64,000 nucleotides of DNA from an uncultured Halorubrum sp. (lineage in GTDB: Archaea; Halobacteriota; Halobacteria; Halobacteriales; Haloferacaceae): positions 1 to 64,000 of the forward strand of contig NZ_CAKZRO010000022.1 in assembly GCF_937146585.1 (NCBI RefSeq), in the 5' to 3' direction. Shown one piece after another: positions 41,102-50,085 of this stretch. Each line of letters begins with the position of its first letter. Within the stretch, counting starts at the first letter, position 1. Under the pieces are notes generated by a model. That model was not told the DNA's origin. It worked only from the letters and a program-made list of their open reading frames with translations, and did no database searches. A program made the translations under genes and the position numbers.

Positions 41102-43389
41102 TGGACTCCCACCGCGCCGCGTTCGTCGCCGAGGCCGAAGACGGGATCACCGACCTCAACAACGCCCTGCTCGCGCTCGAGGCGGACCCCGAGGACGCCG
41201 AGGCGATGGACGACGTGTTCCGCGTCGCCCACACCCTGAAGGGGAACGCCGCGGCGATGGGGTACGAGGACGTCTCCGACTTCGGGCACGCCCTCGAGGA
41301 CCTGCTCGACGCGGTCCGGCAGGGCGACCGCGAGGTGACGCCCGAGCTGATGGACCTCCTCTTCGAGGGGGTCGACGCCGTCGAGGCGATGGTCTCGGAG
41401 ATCGCTGACACCGGCGACGTGTCGACCGACCCCTCCGACCTCGAGTCGCGCCTGCGGGAGATGGAGGAGCACGGCACCGTCGGCGGCGACGCCGACGGGG
41501 ACGACGCCGGAGCCGACGACTCGGCCGACCCGGAGGCCGCCGCCGAAGACGACGCCGACGACGGAGCCGAGTCCGACGCAGACGAGGAGGTTCCGGACGT
41601 CTCGGTGCCGGAGCCGCCCGCGGCCGCGGCGGACCTCCCGGACCCGGTCGCGTACGCTGACGTGACGATCGGGGACGCCCAGATGCCGGGCGTCGACGCC
41701 GCGCTCGTCCTCCAGGCGCTCGACGAGCAGTTCGACGGGCACGTCACCGACCCCGCGCCCGAGGCGCTGGAGGACGGCGAGTACGACGAGTCGTTCGACG
41801 CCTTCGTCGGCGGCGACGACCCCGAGGTCGTCGCCGAGGGGCTCCGAGCCCTCACGCAGGTCGAGGCCGCCACCGCGGTCGCGGTCGGCGGCGACGACGC
41901 GACTGAATCGGCCGATTCGGACGCCGAATCCGCCGACGCAGACGCAGAAGCGGAAGCCCTCGAGCCCGCCGACGCCGATTCGGTCGAGGACGACGCCGAA
42001 GACGCGCCGGAGCCCGCCGCGACTGACGCGGACGAGGAGACCGAGCCGTCCGACGACGGCGGCGACGCAGAGCAGTCCGACGACGCCGAGTCGCCGTCGG
42101 ACGACTCCGGGTCCTCGGGCGGGTCCGACTCGAAGTCCGGCGACGAGATCAAGTCGATCCGGGTCGACGTCGACCAGGTCGACGAGCTGTACGGGCTCGT
42201 CGAGCAGCTGGTGACGAGCCGGATCAAGCTCCGCCGCGAGATCGAGGGGACCGACGCCGAGTCGGACGCCTTAGACGAGCTCGACAAGCTCGCCTCCAGC
42301 CTCCAGGACACGGCGATGGACATGCGGCTCATCCCGTTCTCGCAGGTGTCCGACTCGTTCCCGCGGCTCGTGCGCGACATCTCGCGGGACCTCGACAAGC
42401 GGATCGACTTCGAGATCGAGGGCGACGACGTCGAGCTGGACCGCACGATCCTCACGGAGATGCGCGACCCGCTCGTCCACGTCCTGCGGAACGCGGTCGA
42501 CCACGGGATCGAGTCGCCCGCGGAGCGCGAGGCGGCCGGGAAGGACCCGACCGGCCACGTGTCGCTCACGGCGGAGCGCGAGCGCGACCACGTGATCATC
42601 GAGGTGTCGGACGACGGCGGCGGGCTCGACCCCGACCAGCTCCGCGAGAAGGCGGTCGACGAGGACGTCAAGAGCCGCGAGGCGGTCGAGGCGATGGAGG
42701 ACGACGAGGTGTACGACCTCGTCTTCCACCCCGGCTTCTCCACCGCGGAGGAGGTCACCGACGTCTCCGGCCGCGGCGTCGGGATGGACGTGGTCCGGAC
42801 GACCGCGCGCGACCTCGACGGCTCCGTCTCGATCGAGAGCGAGCCCGGCGAGGGGAGCACGGTCCGGTTCCGGCTCCCGGTCACCGTCGCGATCGTGAAG
42901 GTGATGTTCGTCGACGTGGGCGGCACGGAGTACGGCATCCCGATCAAGTCGATCGCGGAGGTCGCCCGCGCCGACGACGTCGAGGAGGTCCACGGCGACG
43001 AGGTCGTCAGGCACGAGGACGACCTCTACCCGGTCGTCCGGCTGAACGAGCGCCTCGGCGAGATCGACCCGACCGCGGCGGAGCCGCCGACCGAGACGCC
43101 CGCCGCCGACGGCGGCGTCGCGGCCGACGAGCCCGGCGACGACGGGTTCGTCCCGGCAGATCCGACGGCGACCGACGGCTCAGGCGAGGGGCAGACCGAC
43201 GCCGGAATGCTCGTCCGCATCCGCGAGGAGACGCGGCAGGTCGCGCTCCACTGCGACGCGGTGTTAGACCAGGAGGAGGTCGTCGTCAAACCCCTCGACG
43301 GGCCGCTCTCGGGGACGCCGGGCCTCAGCGGCACGGCGGTCCTCGGTGACGGGGACGTCGTGGCCGTGCTCGACGTGGTGAGCCTATGA
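41101..43389 (+). CDS. cheA: Chemotaxis histidine kinase CheA
   Basis: A 762-residue kinase. Order: Hpt domain with phosphorylated H44 (RVAHTLKGN), a diverged P2-like region (about 175-260), a long Asp/Glu/Ser-rich linker (about 260-345), the dimerisation helices, the ATPase domain (HVLRNAVDHGIES, then SGRGVGMDVV) and a C-terminal CheW-like domain interrupted by a Pro/Asp-rich insert (about 660-695). It phosphorylates CheY and CheB in response to receptors. It overlaps cheB by 1 base and cheR by 4 bases. Confidence 0.95.
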   Translation: MDSHRAAFVAEAEDGITDLNNALLALEADPEDAEAMDDVFRVAHTLKGNAAAMGYEDVSDFGHALEDLLDAVRQGDREVTPELMDLLFEGVDAVEAMVSEIADTGDVSTDPSDLESRLREMEEHGTVGGDADGDDAGADDSADPEAAAEDDADDGAESDADEEVPDVSVPEPPAAAADLPDPVAYADVTIGDAQMPGVDAALVLQALDEQFDGHVTDPAPEALEDGEYDESFDAFVGGDDPEVVAEGLRALTQVEAATAVAVGGDDATESADSDAESADADAEAEALEPADADSVEDDAEDAPEPAATDADEETEPSDDGGDAEQSDDAESPSDDSGSSGGSDSKSGDEIKSIRVDVDQVDELYGLVEQLVTSRIKLRREIEGTDAESDALDELDKLASSLQDTAMDMRLIPFSQVSDSFPRLVRDISRDLDKRIDFEIEGDDVELDRTILTEMRDPLVHVLRNAVDHGIESPAEREAAGKDPTGHVSLTAERERDHVIIEVSDDGGGLDPDQLREKAVDEDVKSREAVEAMEDDEVYDLVFHPGFSTAEEVTDVSGRGVGMDVVRTTARDLDGSVSIESEPGEGSTVRFRLPVTVAIVKVMFVDVGGTEYGIPIKSIAEVARADDVEEVHGDEVVRHEDDLYPVVRLNERLGEIDPTAAEPPTETPAADGGVAADEPGDDGFVPADPTATDGSGEGQTDAGMLVRIREETRQVALHCDAVLDQEEVVVKPLDGPLSGTPGLSGTAVLGDGDVVAVLDVVSL

Positions 43390-44204
43390 GCCGCCGGAGA
43401 GACGACGCCGAGACGGCGTTCGAAGGCGTCCTCCGACAGATCGACGACACGGTGCCGTTCGAGCCGGGGTACTACAACGAGTCGTACCTCGACCGCCGGA
43501 TCACCGCGCGGATGCGCCGGCGCGACACCGAGTCGCACGCCGAGTACGAGCGCATCCTCCGCGAGGACGCCGACGAGCGGCAGGCGCTGATGGACGCGCT
43601 CACGATCAACGTGACCGAGTTCTTCCGGAACCCGGAGATGTGGGACGTCCTCCGCGACGTGTTGCGCGAGCGGACCGCGAACCAGCGGCGCGTCCGCGTC
43701 TGGTCCGCGCCCTCGGCCGACGGCCGGGAGCCGTACTCCGTCGCGATGCTGGCCTGCGACGACCCGGATATCGACGAGTCGCGCGTCGAGGTTCTCGGCT
43801 CCGACATCAGCGAGGAGGCGCTCGAGAACGCCCGCGAGGGCGTCTACCACACGACGCGCACGACGGACATCGCCGAGGAGCTGGAGCCGCTCTCCGACCC
43901 CGACGCGTACGTCGAGCGCGACGAGGACACGTTCCGGGTGCGCCCGGCGGTCCAGCGGCTCGTCGACTTCGAGACGCACGACCTGATCCGCGACGGCGCT
44001 CGCGACCCGTTCGACGTGGTGTTGTGCCGGAATCTGCTGATCTACATCGACGTCGACCACAAGGCCGCGCTGTTCGACACGCTGGAGGCGTCGCTGGCGG
44101 ATGACGGCGTCCTCGTGTTGGGGATGACTGAGAGCGTCCCCCCGGACCGGAGCGACCGCTACGAACCGATCGACAAGCGGCGGCGGGTGTTCGGGAGGCG
44201 CTGA
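43386..44204 (+). CDS. cheR: Chemotaxis methyltransferase CheR
   Basis: A 272-residue enzyme with the helical CheR N-terminal domain and a SAM-dependent methyltransferase core (RVWSAPSADGREPYSVAM, LGSDIS, VVLCRNLLIYID). It methylates receptor glutamates, opposing CheB. It overlaps cheA by 4 bases and the HEAT gene by 1 base, so the operon is very compact. Confidence 0.95.
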   Translation: MSRRRDDAETAFEGVLRQIDDTVPFEPGYYNESYLDRRITARMRRRDTESHAEYERILREDADERQALMDALTINVTEFFRNPEMWDVLRDVLRERTANQRRVRVWSAPSADGREPYSVAMLACDDPDIDESRVEVLGSDISEEALENAREGVYHTTRTTDIAEELEPLSDPDAYVERDEDTFRVRPAVQRLVDFETHDLIRDGARDPFDVVLCRNLLIYIDVDHKAALFDTLEASLADDGVLVLGMTESVPPDRSDRYEPIDKRRRVFGRR

Positions 44205-45418
44205 TGTCGCTGTACCAGCACGCCCGGGACGGGAACGCGGAGCGCCTCCGGGACGCGCTCGGTAGCGACAGCGCGGCCGTCAGGCGGCGCGCGGCGGAGT
44301 TCCTCGGCGAGGTCGGCGAGGAGAGCGACCAGGCGACCGTCGAGGGGCTGCTCCGCACCGCGACCACCGACGACGACCCCGAGGTCCGGGGCGCGGCGGT
44401 CGACGCGCTCGACGCGCTCGGCGAGGGGGCGCTCCAGCAGCTCCTCGAGGAGCTCACCGGCGGCGGTAGCGACGCGGAGGCCGAGTGGGTGACCGCGCGC
44501 AAGTTCGCGCGCGCCCTCGAGGCCGACCGCCCGGAGCTCCGGATGGCGGCGGCGAACGCGCTCGGGCGGCTCGACGACGCGAGCGGCCTCCAGCCGCTGG
44601 TCGGGGCGCTCGACGACGAGGACCCCCGCGTCCGGCTCCGCGCGGCGCAGGCCTGCGGGACCTTCGCCGACGCGCGGGCGGTCCCCGGCCTCCGCGAGCG
44701 GCTGGAGGACGAGGAGCCGCGCGTCCGCCGGGCCGCGGCCAACGCGCTGGGGGCGATCGGCACCGACGAGGCGCTGTCCCCGCTGCTGGAGCTGCTCGAC
44801 GACGGCGACGAGTCGATCCGCCGGATCGCGGCGGGCGCGCTCGGCAAGGCGAGCACGCCGGAGCCGGTCGAGCCGCTCGCCCGCGCGCTCGGCGACGAGA
44901 GCGCGGTCGTGCGCAACGCGGCGGTGTACTCGGTGATCGAACTCCTCTCGAACGTGCCGACGCAGCAGAGCCACGCGGTCCGCGACCAGGTGGTCTCGGA
45001 GCTGAAGGCGGCCGACGACGCGACCGTCGTCGAGCCGCTCGTCGAGATCCTCGCCGACGGTCAGCAGTCGCGCCAGCGGCGGAACGCGGCGTGGATCCTC
45101 GGCCGCGTGGCGGACCCGGACACGTCGACCGCCGTGGAGGCGCTGGCGGACGCGCTCGCGGACGAGGACCCGCAGACCGCGCAGTTCGCGGCCACGAGCC
45201 TCAAGAGCCTCGGCGGGCCGGTCGTCGAGGACCGCCTGCTCGACAAGCTCGGCCCGGAACACCCGGAGGACGCCCGCGCGAAGGCGGTGTTCGTCCTCGG
45301 ACAGATCGGCGGGCAGGAGACGCTCAACCGCTTGGAAGAGTACGCCGACGACGACAGTCAGGCCGTCAGGAAGCGCGTGTTCTCGGCGGTCTCGAAGCTC
45401 CGCGCGGGGGGTCCCTAA
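44204..45418 (+). CDS. HEAT-repeat protein of the chemotaxis cluster
   Basis: A 404-residue protein built almost entirely of HEAT/PBS-lyase repeats of about 31 residues, e.g. ANALGRLDDASGLQPLVGAL and AANALGAIGTDEALSPLLEL. In Halobacterium salinarum a HEAT protein of this kind (OE2401F) sits beside CheF proteins and interacts with them and with Che proteins. Position between cheR and cheF here fits an orthologue. Its stop is immediately followed by the cheF ATG. Confidence 0.85.
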   Translation: MSLYQHARDGNAERLRDALGSDSAAVRRRAAEFLGEVGEESDQATVEGLLRTATTDDDPEVRGAAVDALDALGEGALQQLLEELTGGGSDAEAEWVTARKFARALEADRPELRMAAANALGRLDDASGLQPLVGALDDEDPRVRLRAAQACGTFADARAVPGLRERLEDEEPRVRRAAANALGAIGTDEALSPLLELLDDGDESIRRIAAGALGKASTPEPVEPLARALGDESAVVRNAAVYSVIELLSNVPTQQSHAVRDQVVSELKAADDATVVEPLVEILADGQQSRQRRNAAWILGRVADPDTSTAVEALADALADEDPQTAQFAATSLKSLGGPVVEDRLLDKLGPEHPEDARAKAVFVLGQIGGQETLNRLEEYADDDSQAVRKRVFSAVSKLRAGGP

Positions 45419-46291
45419 ATGGCGCAGCAGGGCGACGAGTACAAGATCACCGACACGCAGGCGAAGTTCGCGGTCGCGGTCCGCGAGGGGCGCAAGGTGA
45501 GCGACGTCTCGTGGACGCCGGGGCGCGTCCTCCTCTCGAACCGGCGGCTGATCCTGGCCGGCAACGACGGGAAGCGGACCGTTCCGCTTTCGAAGCTGGA
45601 GCGGCTCGGCGGCCGCCACGACGCGAACCAGTCGGTCGCGCGCGTCTCCAACTACGTGAGCTTCGACCTGGGCGAGCAGGTGCTGCTCGTCGCCGCCTCG
45701 GACCACGAGCCGTTCGAGCGCGACGTCTACCGCGCGCTGCTCGACCAGAAGACGGTGATGGCGAAACACCCCGCCATCGAGGGCGGCGTCGTCCAGGACA
45801 CCGAGTGGGAGCAGGCCCGCGTGAAGATCGACGACAACGGGCTCAACGCCGCCTTGGAGCGCGGCGCGTTCGTGAAGTTCGACCTCGACGACATCAGCGG
45901 GCTCGACGCGGCGAAGCGCACGGTGAACGGCGAGAAGAAGCCCGTCATCGAGGTGTCGCACACCGACGACGAGGGGACGAGCATCGAGACCCACGTCGCG
46001 GGCGACCCGAACCGGATGCGGTTCGTCGAGTCGTGGCTCCGCAAGGGCGAAGAGCGGAGTTCGACCAACGTCGACCTCTCCAGCCGCGACCGCGAGGTGC
46101 TGATGGCGCTGTACTCGGGGGTCTCGCCGTTCGAGATCCCCTCGTTCCTCGGGATGGACGTCGACGACGTCGAGGAGACGTTCGAGCGGCTGGTCGAGCT
46201 CGAGGTCGTCGAGGAGGTGCGGATCCGCCGCGAGGTCGCGCTCAACTCCCGCGGTCGCAACATCGCCAGCGAGGCGATGAACGAGCAGTAG
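45419..46291 (+). CDS. cheF: Archaeal chemotaxis-archaellum adaptor CheF
   Basis: A 290-residue protein of the archaea-specific CheF family (formerly DUF439). Its N-terminal domain starts YKITDTQAKFAVAVREGRKV, and a C-terminal helical/winged region (from about SSRDREVLMALYSGVSPFEI) follows. CheF connects phosphorylated CheY to the archaellum motor. It starts directly after the HEAT gene stop and ends the operon. Only one cheF is in the window. Confidence 0.92.
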   Translation: MAQQGDEYKITDTQAKFAVAVREGRKVSDVSWTPGRVLLSNRRLILAGNDGKRTVPLSKLERLGGRHDANQSVARVSNYVSFDLGEQVLLVAASDHEPFERDVYRALLDQKTVMAKHPAIEGGVVQDTEWEQARVKIDDNGLNAALERGAFVKFDLDDISGLDAAKRTVNGEKKPVIEVSHTDDEGTSIETHVAGDPNRMRFVESWLRKGEERSSTNVDLSSRDREVLMALYSGVSPFEIPSFLGMDVDDVEETFERLVELEVVEEVRIRREVALNSRGRNIASEAMNEQ

Positions 46292-46376
46292 CGGCGCGCC
46301 CGTCGCCCCGCACTCCAGACCGCCCCTTCTCGTCGCGTCGAATCACGCTTAAGTCGGTGCCGCGTCGAGTCGGTCC

Positions 46377-47090
46377 ATGAGCTACGAGGCGGTGCTCTTC
46401 GACCTCGACAACACGCTGTACCCGTACGCCCCGTGTAACGAGGCGGGCAAGCGGGCCGCGCTCGACGCCCTCCGCGAGCGCGGGTACGACCTCGACCGCG
46501 CGGCGTTCGACGACCTGTACGAGGCCGGTCGGCGGGCGACCAAGCGCGAGACGCGCACCACCGCCGCCTCCCACGACCGCCACGTCTACTTCAAGCGCGG
46601 GCTGTCCCGCTCCGTCGGCACGTCCGACCCCGCGAGCGCGCTGGCGGCCGGCGACGCCTACTGGAACGGCTACCTCGGGGCGATGTCGCTGTGCGACGGC
46701 GTCGAGGCGGTCTTCGACGCCCTCGACGCGGCGGGAACCGACGTCGCGGTCGTGACGAACCTCACGACGCGGGTCCAGCTGCGGAAGCTCGTGCGCCTCG
46801 GGGTCGACGACCGGATCGACCTGCTCGTCACGTCAGAGGAGGTGGGCCGCGAGAAGCCGAGCGCGCTCCCGTTCACGAGCGCCCTCGCCGCGTTCGACTG
46901 CTCCCCGAGCGAGGCGCTCGCCGTCGGCGACAACGTCGAGACGGACGTGGCCGGCGCGAACGCCCTCGGGATCGACTCGGCGCTGTTCGTCGCCGACGGC
47001 GACGCGCCCCCGGAGGCGGACCTGACCGCGGGGCAGCGCCCGGACCACCGCCTCGACGCGCTCGCCGACCTGACGGGGGTGGCGACGTGA
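46377..47090 (+). CDS. HAD-family phosphatase, candidate ribulose-1,5-bisphosphate phosphatase
   Basis: A 237-residue HAD hydrolase: DLDNT at 9-13 with the nucleophile D9, [12 protein letters not shown] and GDNVETD. Alone it would be a generic phosphatase. Its stop overlaps the start of the class II aldolase and the next two genes are ribose-1,5-bisphosphate isomerase and a PfkB kinase. This matches the haloarchaeal non-carboxylating pentose bisphosphate pathway, where a HAD enzyme dephosphorylates ribulose 1,5-bisphosphate to ribulose 1-phosphate. The specificity is inferred from context. CTTAAG at about 46348 is a likely promoter element. Confidence 0.82.
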   Translation: MSYEAVLFDLDNTLYPYAPCNEAGKRAALDALRERGYDLDRAAFDDLYEAGRRATKRETRTTAASHDRHVYFKRGLSRSVGTSDPASALAAGDAYWNGYLGAMSLCDGVEAVFDALDAAGTDVAVVTNLTTRVQLRKLVRLGVDDRIDLLVTSEEVGREKPSALPFTSALAAFDCSPSEALAVGDNVETDVAGANALGIDSALFVADGDAPPEADLTAGQRPDHRLDALADLTGVAT

Positions 47091-47779
47091 CCCGCGACGG
47101 CTCCGACGCGGGCGCCGATCCGGAGGCGAACCCCGACCTCCTGCGTGAGGCGCGGGCGGCGGTCGTCGAACACGCGCCGGCGCTCGCCGAGCTGACGCCC
47201 GGGCGGACCGGCAACCTGAGCGTCCGCGACGGCGACCGGGTGGCGGTCACGCCCACCGGCGTCCCCTACGACTCCTTCGACGCGGCGGACGTGCCGGTGG
47301 TGTCGCTGGACGGTGAGCGGCTCGCCGGCCGCATGGCGCCGTCGAGCGAGGTGCCGATGCACACGGGCATCTACGGGCACGACCGGCCGGGAGCGATCGT
47401 CCACACGCACTCGCCGTGGGCGACGACGATGGCGACGCTCGGCCGGAAGCTCCCGCCGGTCCACTACATGATCGCCGCGGTCGGCCGGGAGGTCCCCCTC
47501 GCCGACTACGCCCCGTACGGGACCGAGGAGCTGGCCGCGAACGTCGTCGCCGCGATGGCCGAGGCCGGCTCCGACGCCGCGATCCTCGCGAACCACGGCC
47601 TCGTCGTCACCGGGCCGGACGTCGAGACGGCGGTCGAGAACACCCGCCACGTCGAGGACATCTGCCGGCTCTACCTGCGCGCGTCGGCCGTCGGCGAGCC
47701 GCACGTCCTCACCGACGAGCAGATGGCGACGGTCGAGGAGCGGTTCGAGAGCTACGGCCAGCAGCCGAACGCGGAGTAG
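47087..47779 (+). CDS. Class II aldolase, candidate ribulose-1-phosphate aldolase
   Basis: A 230-residue FucA/AraD-type aldolase. [21 protein letters not shown] is the phosphate-binding start, SSEVPMH holds the catalytic Glu, and HTHSPW plus the later ANHGLV supply the zinc His ligands. The family splits ketose 1-phosphates into DHAP and an aldehyde. In this cluster the likely substrate is ribulose 1-phosphate, giving DHAP and glycolaldehyde. GTG start overlaps the HAD stop (GTGA). Confidence 0.85.
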   Translation: MTRDGSDAGADPEANPDLLREARAAVVEHAPALAELTPGRTGNLSVRDGDRVAVTPTGVPYDSFDAADVPVVSLDGERLAGRMAPSSEVPMHTGIYGHDRPGAIVHTHSPWATTMATLGRKLPPVHYMIAAVGREVPLADYAPYGTEELAANVVAAMAEAGSDAAILANHGLVVTGPDVETAVENTRHVEDICRLYLRASAVGEPHVLTDEQMATVEERFESYGQQPNAE

Positions 47780-47803
47780 CGCAGGCCGCCGACAGTCGGC
47801 CGG

Positions 47804-47814
47804 TTTTATAAATA
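47804..47814 (+). promoter_or_regulatory. TATA box of the ribose-bisphosphate isomerase/kinase pair
   Basis: TTTTATAAATA lies 23-33 bases before the ATG at 47837, so this pair has a strong leaderless promoter separate from that of the HAD/aldolase pair. Confidence 0.7.
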
Positions 47815-47836
47815 CACGGGCGGCTACCGGATCGAT

Positions 47837-48808
47837 ATGACAGACACGGAGCCGGCACCGGCGGTCGGCGACACCGCCGAGTCGATCGCGACGATGGAGA
47901 TCCGCGGGGCGGCGACCATCGCCTCCGCGGCCGCCGAGGCGCTCGCCGAGCAGGCGGAGGCGGCGGCCGAGGCGGACGCGACCGCGACCGACCCCGCGGC
48001 GTTCCGCGCCTCGATGCGCGCCGCGGCCCGGACCCTCCGCGAGACGCGCCCGACGGCGGTGTCCCTGCCGAACGCGCTCCGATACGTGCTCCAGCGGATG
48101 GAGGGCGACTCGGTCGACCGGCTCCGCCGGAGCGTCGTCGACGCGAGCGAGGCGTTCGTCCGACAGCTCGACCGCGCCCAGGAGGACCTCGGGCGGGTCG
48201 GGGCGAACCGCCTCGCCGACGGCGACACGGTGATGACTCACTGCCACTCCACGGACGCGCTCGCGTGTATCGAGGCGGCAGTCGAGCAGGGGAAGTCGAT
48301 CTCGGCGGTCGTCAAGGAGACGCGCCCGCGCCAGCAGGGCCACATCACCGCCGAGCAGCTCCGCGACGCGGGCGTCCCCGTGACGCTCATCGTCGACTCC
48401 GCGGCGCGACGGTACCTCGACGAGGTCGACCACGTCGTCGTCGGCGCGGACTCGATCGCCGCCGACGGCGGCGTGATAAACAAGATCGGCACGTCGGGGC
48501 TCGCGGTCAACGCCCGCGAGCGCGGCGTCCCGATCATGACCGCGGCCCAGACGATCAAGCTCCACCCGGAGACGCTGACGGGTCACACCGTCGAGATCGA
48601 GATGCGCGACGAGGCCGAGGTGATCGCGCCCGAGAGCCGCGACGAGATCGGCGAGATCGCGGTGGAAAACCCCGCGTTCGACGTGACGCCGCCGCGGTAC
48701 ATGGACGCGATCGTCACCGAGCAGGGTCAGTTCCCGCCGGAGAGCATCGTGACGCTGATGCGTGAGCTGTTCGGCGAGGGCGCCGCCGAGCCGTGGGCGG
48801 AACCATGA
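47837..48808 (+). CDS. Ribose-1,5-bisphosphate isomerase
   Basis: A 323-residue protein of the eIF2B/MtnA-like isomerase family. The catalytic residues of the archaeal enzyme are visible as C136 (THCHSTDAL) and D205 (VVGADSIAADGGV), each three residues on from the positions I recall for the Thermococcus enzyme (C133, D202). It converts ribose 1,5-bisphosphate to ribulose 1,5-bisphosphate in AMP/nucleoside salvage. It overlaps the PfkB kinase gene by 4 bases. No RuBisCO gene is in the window. Confidence 0.92.
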   Translation: MTDTEPAPAVGDTAESIATMEIRGAATIASAAAEALAEQAEAAAEADATATDPAAFRASMRAAARTLRETRPTAVSLPNALRYVLQRMEGDSVDRLRRSVVDASEAFVRQLDRAQEDLGRVGANRLADGDTVMTHCHSTDALACIEAAVEQGKSISAVVKETRPRQQGHITAEQLRDAGVPVTLIVDSAARRYLDEVDHVVVGADSIAADGGVINKIGTSGLAVNARERGVPIMTAAQTIKLHPETLTGHTVEIEMRDEAEVIAPESRDEIGEIAVENPAFDVTPPRYMDAIVTEQGQFPPESIVTLMRELFGEGAAEPWAEP

Positions 48809-50055
48809 GCGGGGGCGGCGACCCCGCGGGCGGCTCCGGCGCTCCCGACGAGGGGGGAGCGGACGGCTCGGGCGCCGCCTCGGACGACGGCCCGGTCGAC
48901 GACTGGGACGAGACCGTCGCGGAGTGGGACCGCGAGGTCGACGAGTGGGAGGGCGACGCGCCCGCCGACGCGAGCGCCGGGAACGCCGCGGACTCCCCCG
49001 AGACCGGAGACGCCGCGGGCGCCGCCGACGGGGGCTCCGAAGGCGACGGCGTGGACCCCGCGGTCGACCGCGACCCCGACCTCGGCCCCGACGACGACGC
49101 CCGCGTGCCGAAGGTCGTCGCCGCGGGCCACATCAACTGGGACGTGACGATCCACGTCGACCGGCTCCCCGAACCGGACGGCGAGACGCGGATCGACCGG
49201 CTCGAACAGTCCGGCGGGGGCAGCGCCGCCAACGTCGCGGTCGGGCTCGTCGACCTGGGCGGCCAGTCGGTCGTCTACGGGAGCGTCGGCGGCGACGAGT
49301 CGGGTGCGCTGGCGCTGCGCGAGCTCGCCAGCGCCGGCGTCGACCCCGGGCAGGTGCTCGTCGACGCCGCCGAGCCGACCTCGGTGAAGTACGTCATCGT
49401 CGACGGCGACGGCGAGCTGCTCATGCTCGCGAACGACGGCGCGAACGAGTCGTTCTCCGCTGCCGGGCTCGACCGCGACACGCTCGCGGCCGCCGACCAC
49501 CTCCACCTCACCGGGCAGCAGCCCGAGACCGCGGCGGCGCTCGCGACCGCGGCCGCCGAGGCGGGCGCGACCCGGAGCTTCGACCCCGGACGGCGCGTCG
49601 CCGACCGCGAGTTCGACGCCGCGCTCCACGCCAGCGACGTGCTCTTCTTAAACGACCGGGAGGCCGACGCGCTCGCGGCGGCGACCGACGTGGACCCGTG
49701 GGAGCCGGACGACCGCGTCGTCGCGATCAAGCTGGGCGACGAGGGCGCGACGGTGCGGACGCCGCACGGCAGCGTCTCGCACCCGGGGTTCGACGTCGAC
49801 CCCGTCGACACGACCGGCGCGGGCGACGCCTTCGCCGCCGGGTTCCTCGGAGCCGCGCTCAGGGAGCCCGAGATCACCGGCGACGGGTTCTCGCACGACC
49901 CGCGCGACTACCAGGTGCCGATACTGGTCGGCAACGCCTGCGGCGCGGTCGCGACCGAGTCCGTGACGGCGCGCACCGACCTCTCGTGGGACCGCGTTCG
50001 GGAGACGATGGGCGAGTCGCCGGAGACCGACCTCCTCATCGAGGTCCGCGGCTGA
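48805..50055 (+). CDS. PfkB-family kinase, candidate ribose-1-phosphate kinase
   Basis: A 416-residue protein. Residues about 108-416 form a PfkB/ribokinase domain with the sugar site (GGGSAANVAVGLVDLGG) and the anion-hole/catalytic motif DTTGAGDAFAAGFL. The first 107 residues are an acidic, low-complexity extension unusual for the family. The ATGA overlap with the ribose-1,5-bisphosphate isomerase suggests that it makes that enzyme's substrate from ribose 1-phosphate. Substrate is inferred from context. Confidence 0.85.
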   Translation: MSGGGDPAGGSGAPDEGGADGSGAASDDGPVDDWDETVAEWDREVDEWEGDAPADASAGNAADSPETGDAAGAADGGSEGDGVDPAVDRDPDLGPDDDARVPKVVAAGHINWDVTIHVDRLPEPDGETRIDRLEQSGGGSAANVAVGLVDLGGQSVVYGSVGGDESGALALRELASAGVDPGQVLVDAAEPTSVKYVIVDGDGELLMLANDGANESFSAAGLDRDTLAAADHLHLTGQQPETAAALATAAAEAGATRSFDPGRRVADREFDAALHASDVLFLNDREADALAAATDVDPWEPDDRVVAIKLGDEGATVRTPHGSVSHPGFDVDPVDTTGAGDAFAAGFLGAALREPEITGDGFSHDPRDYQVPILVGNACGAVATESVTARTDLSWDRVRETMGESPETDLLIEVRG

Positions 50056-50085
50056 GACGCCGGCGGTCCGACGCCGACCGCTGCG

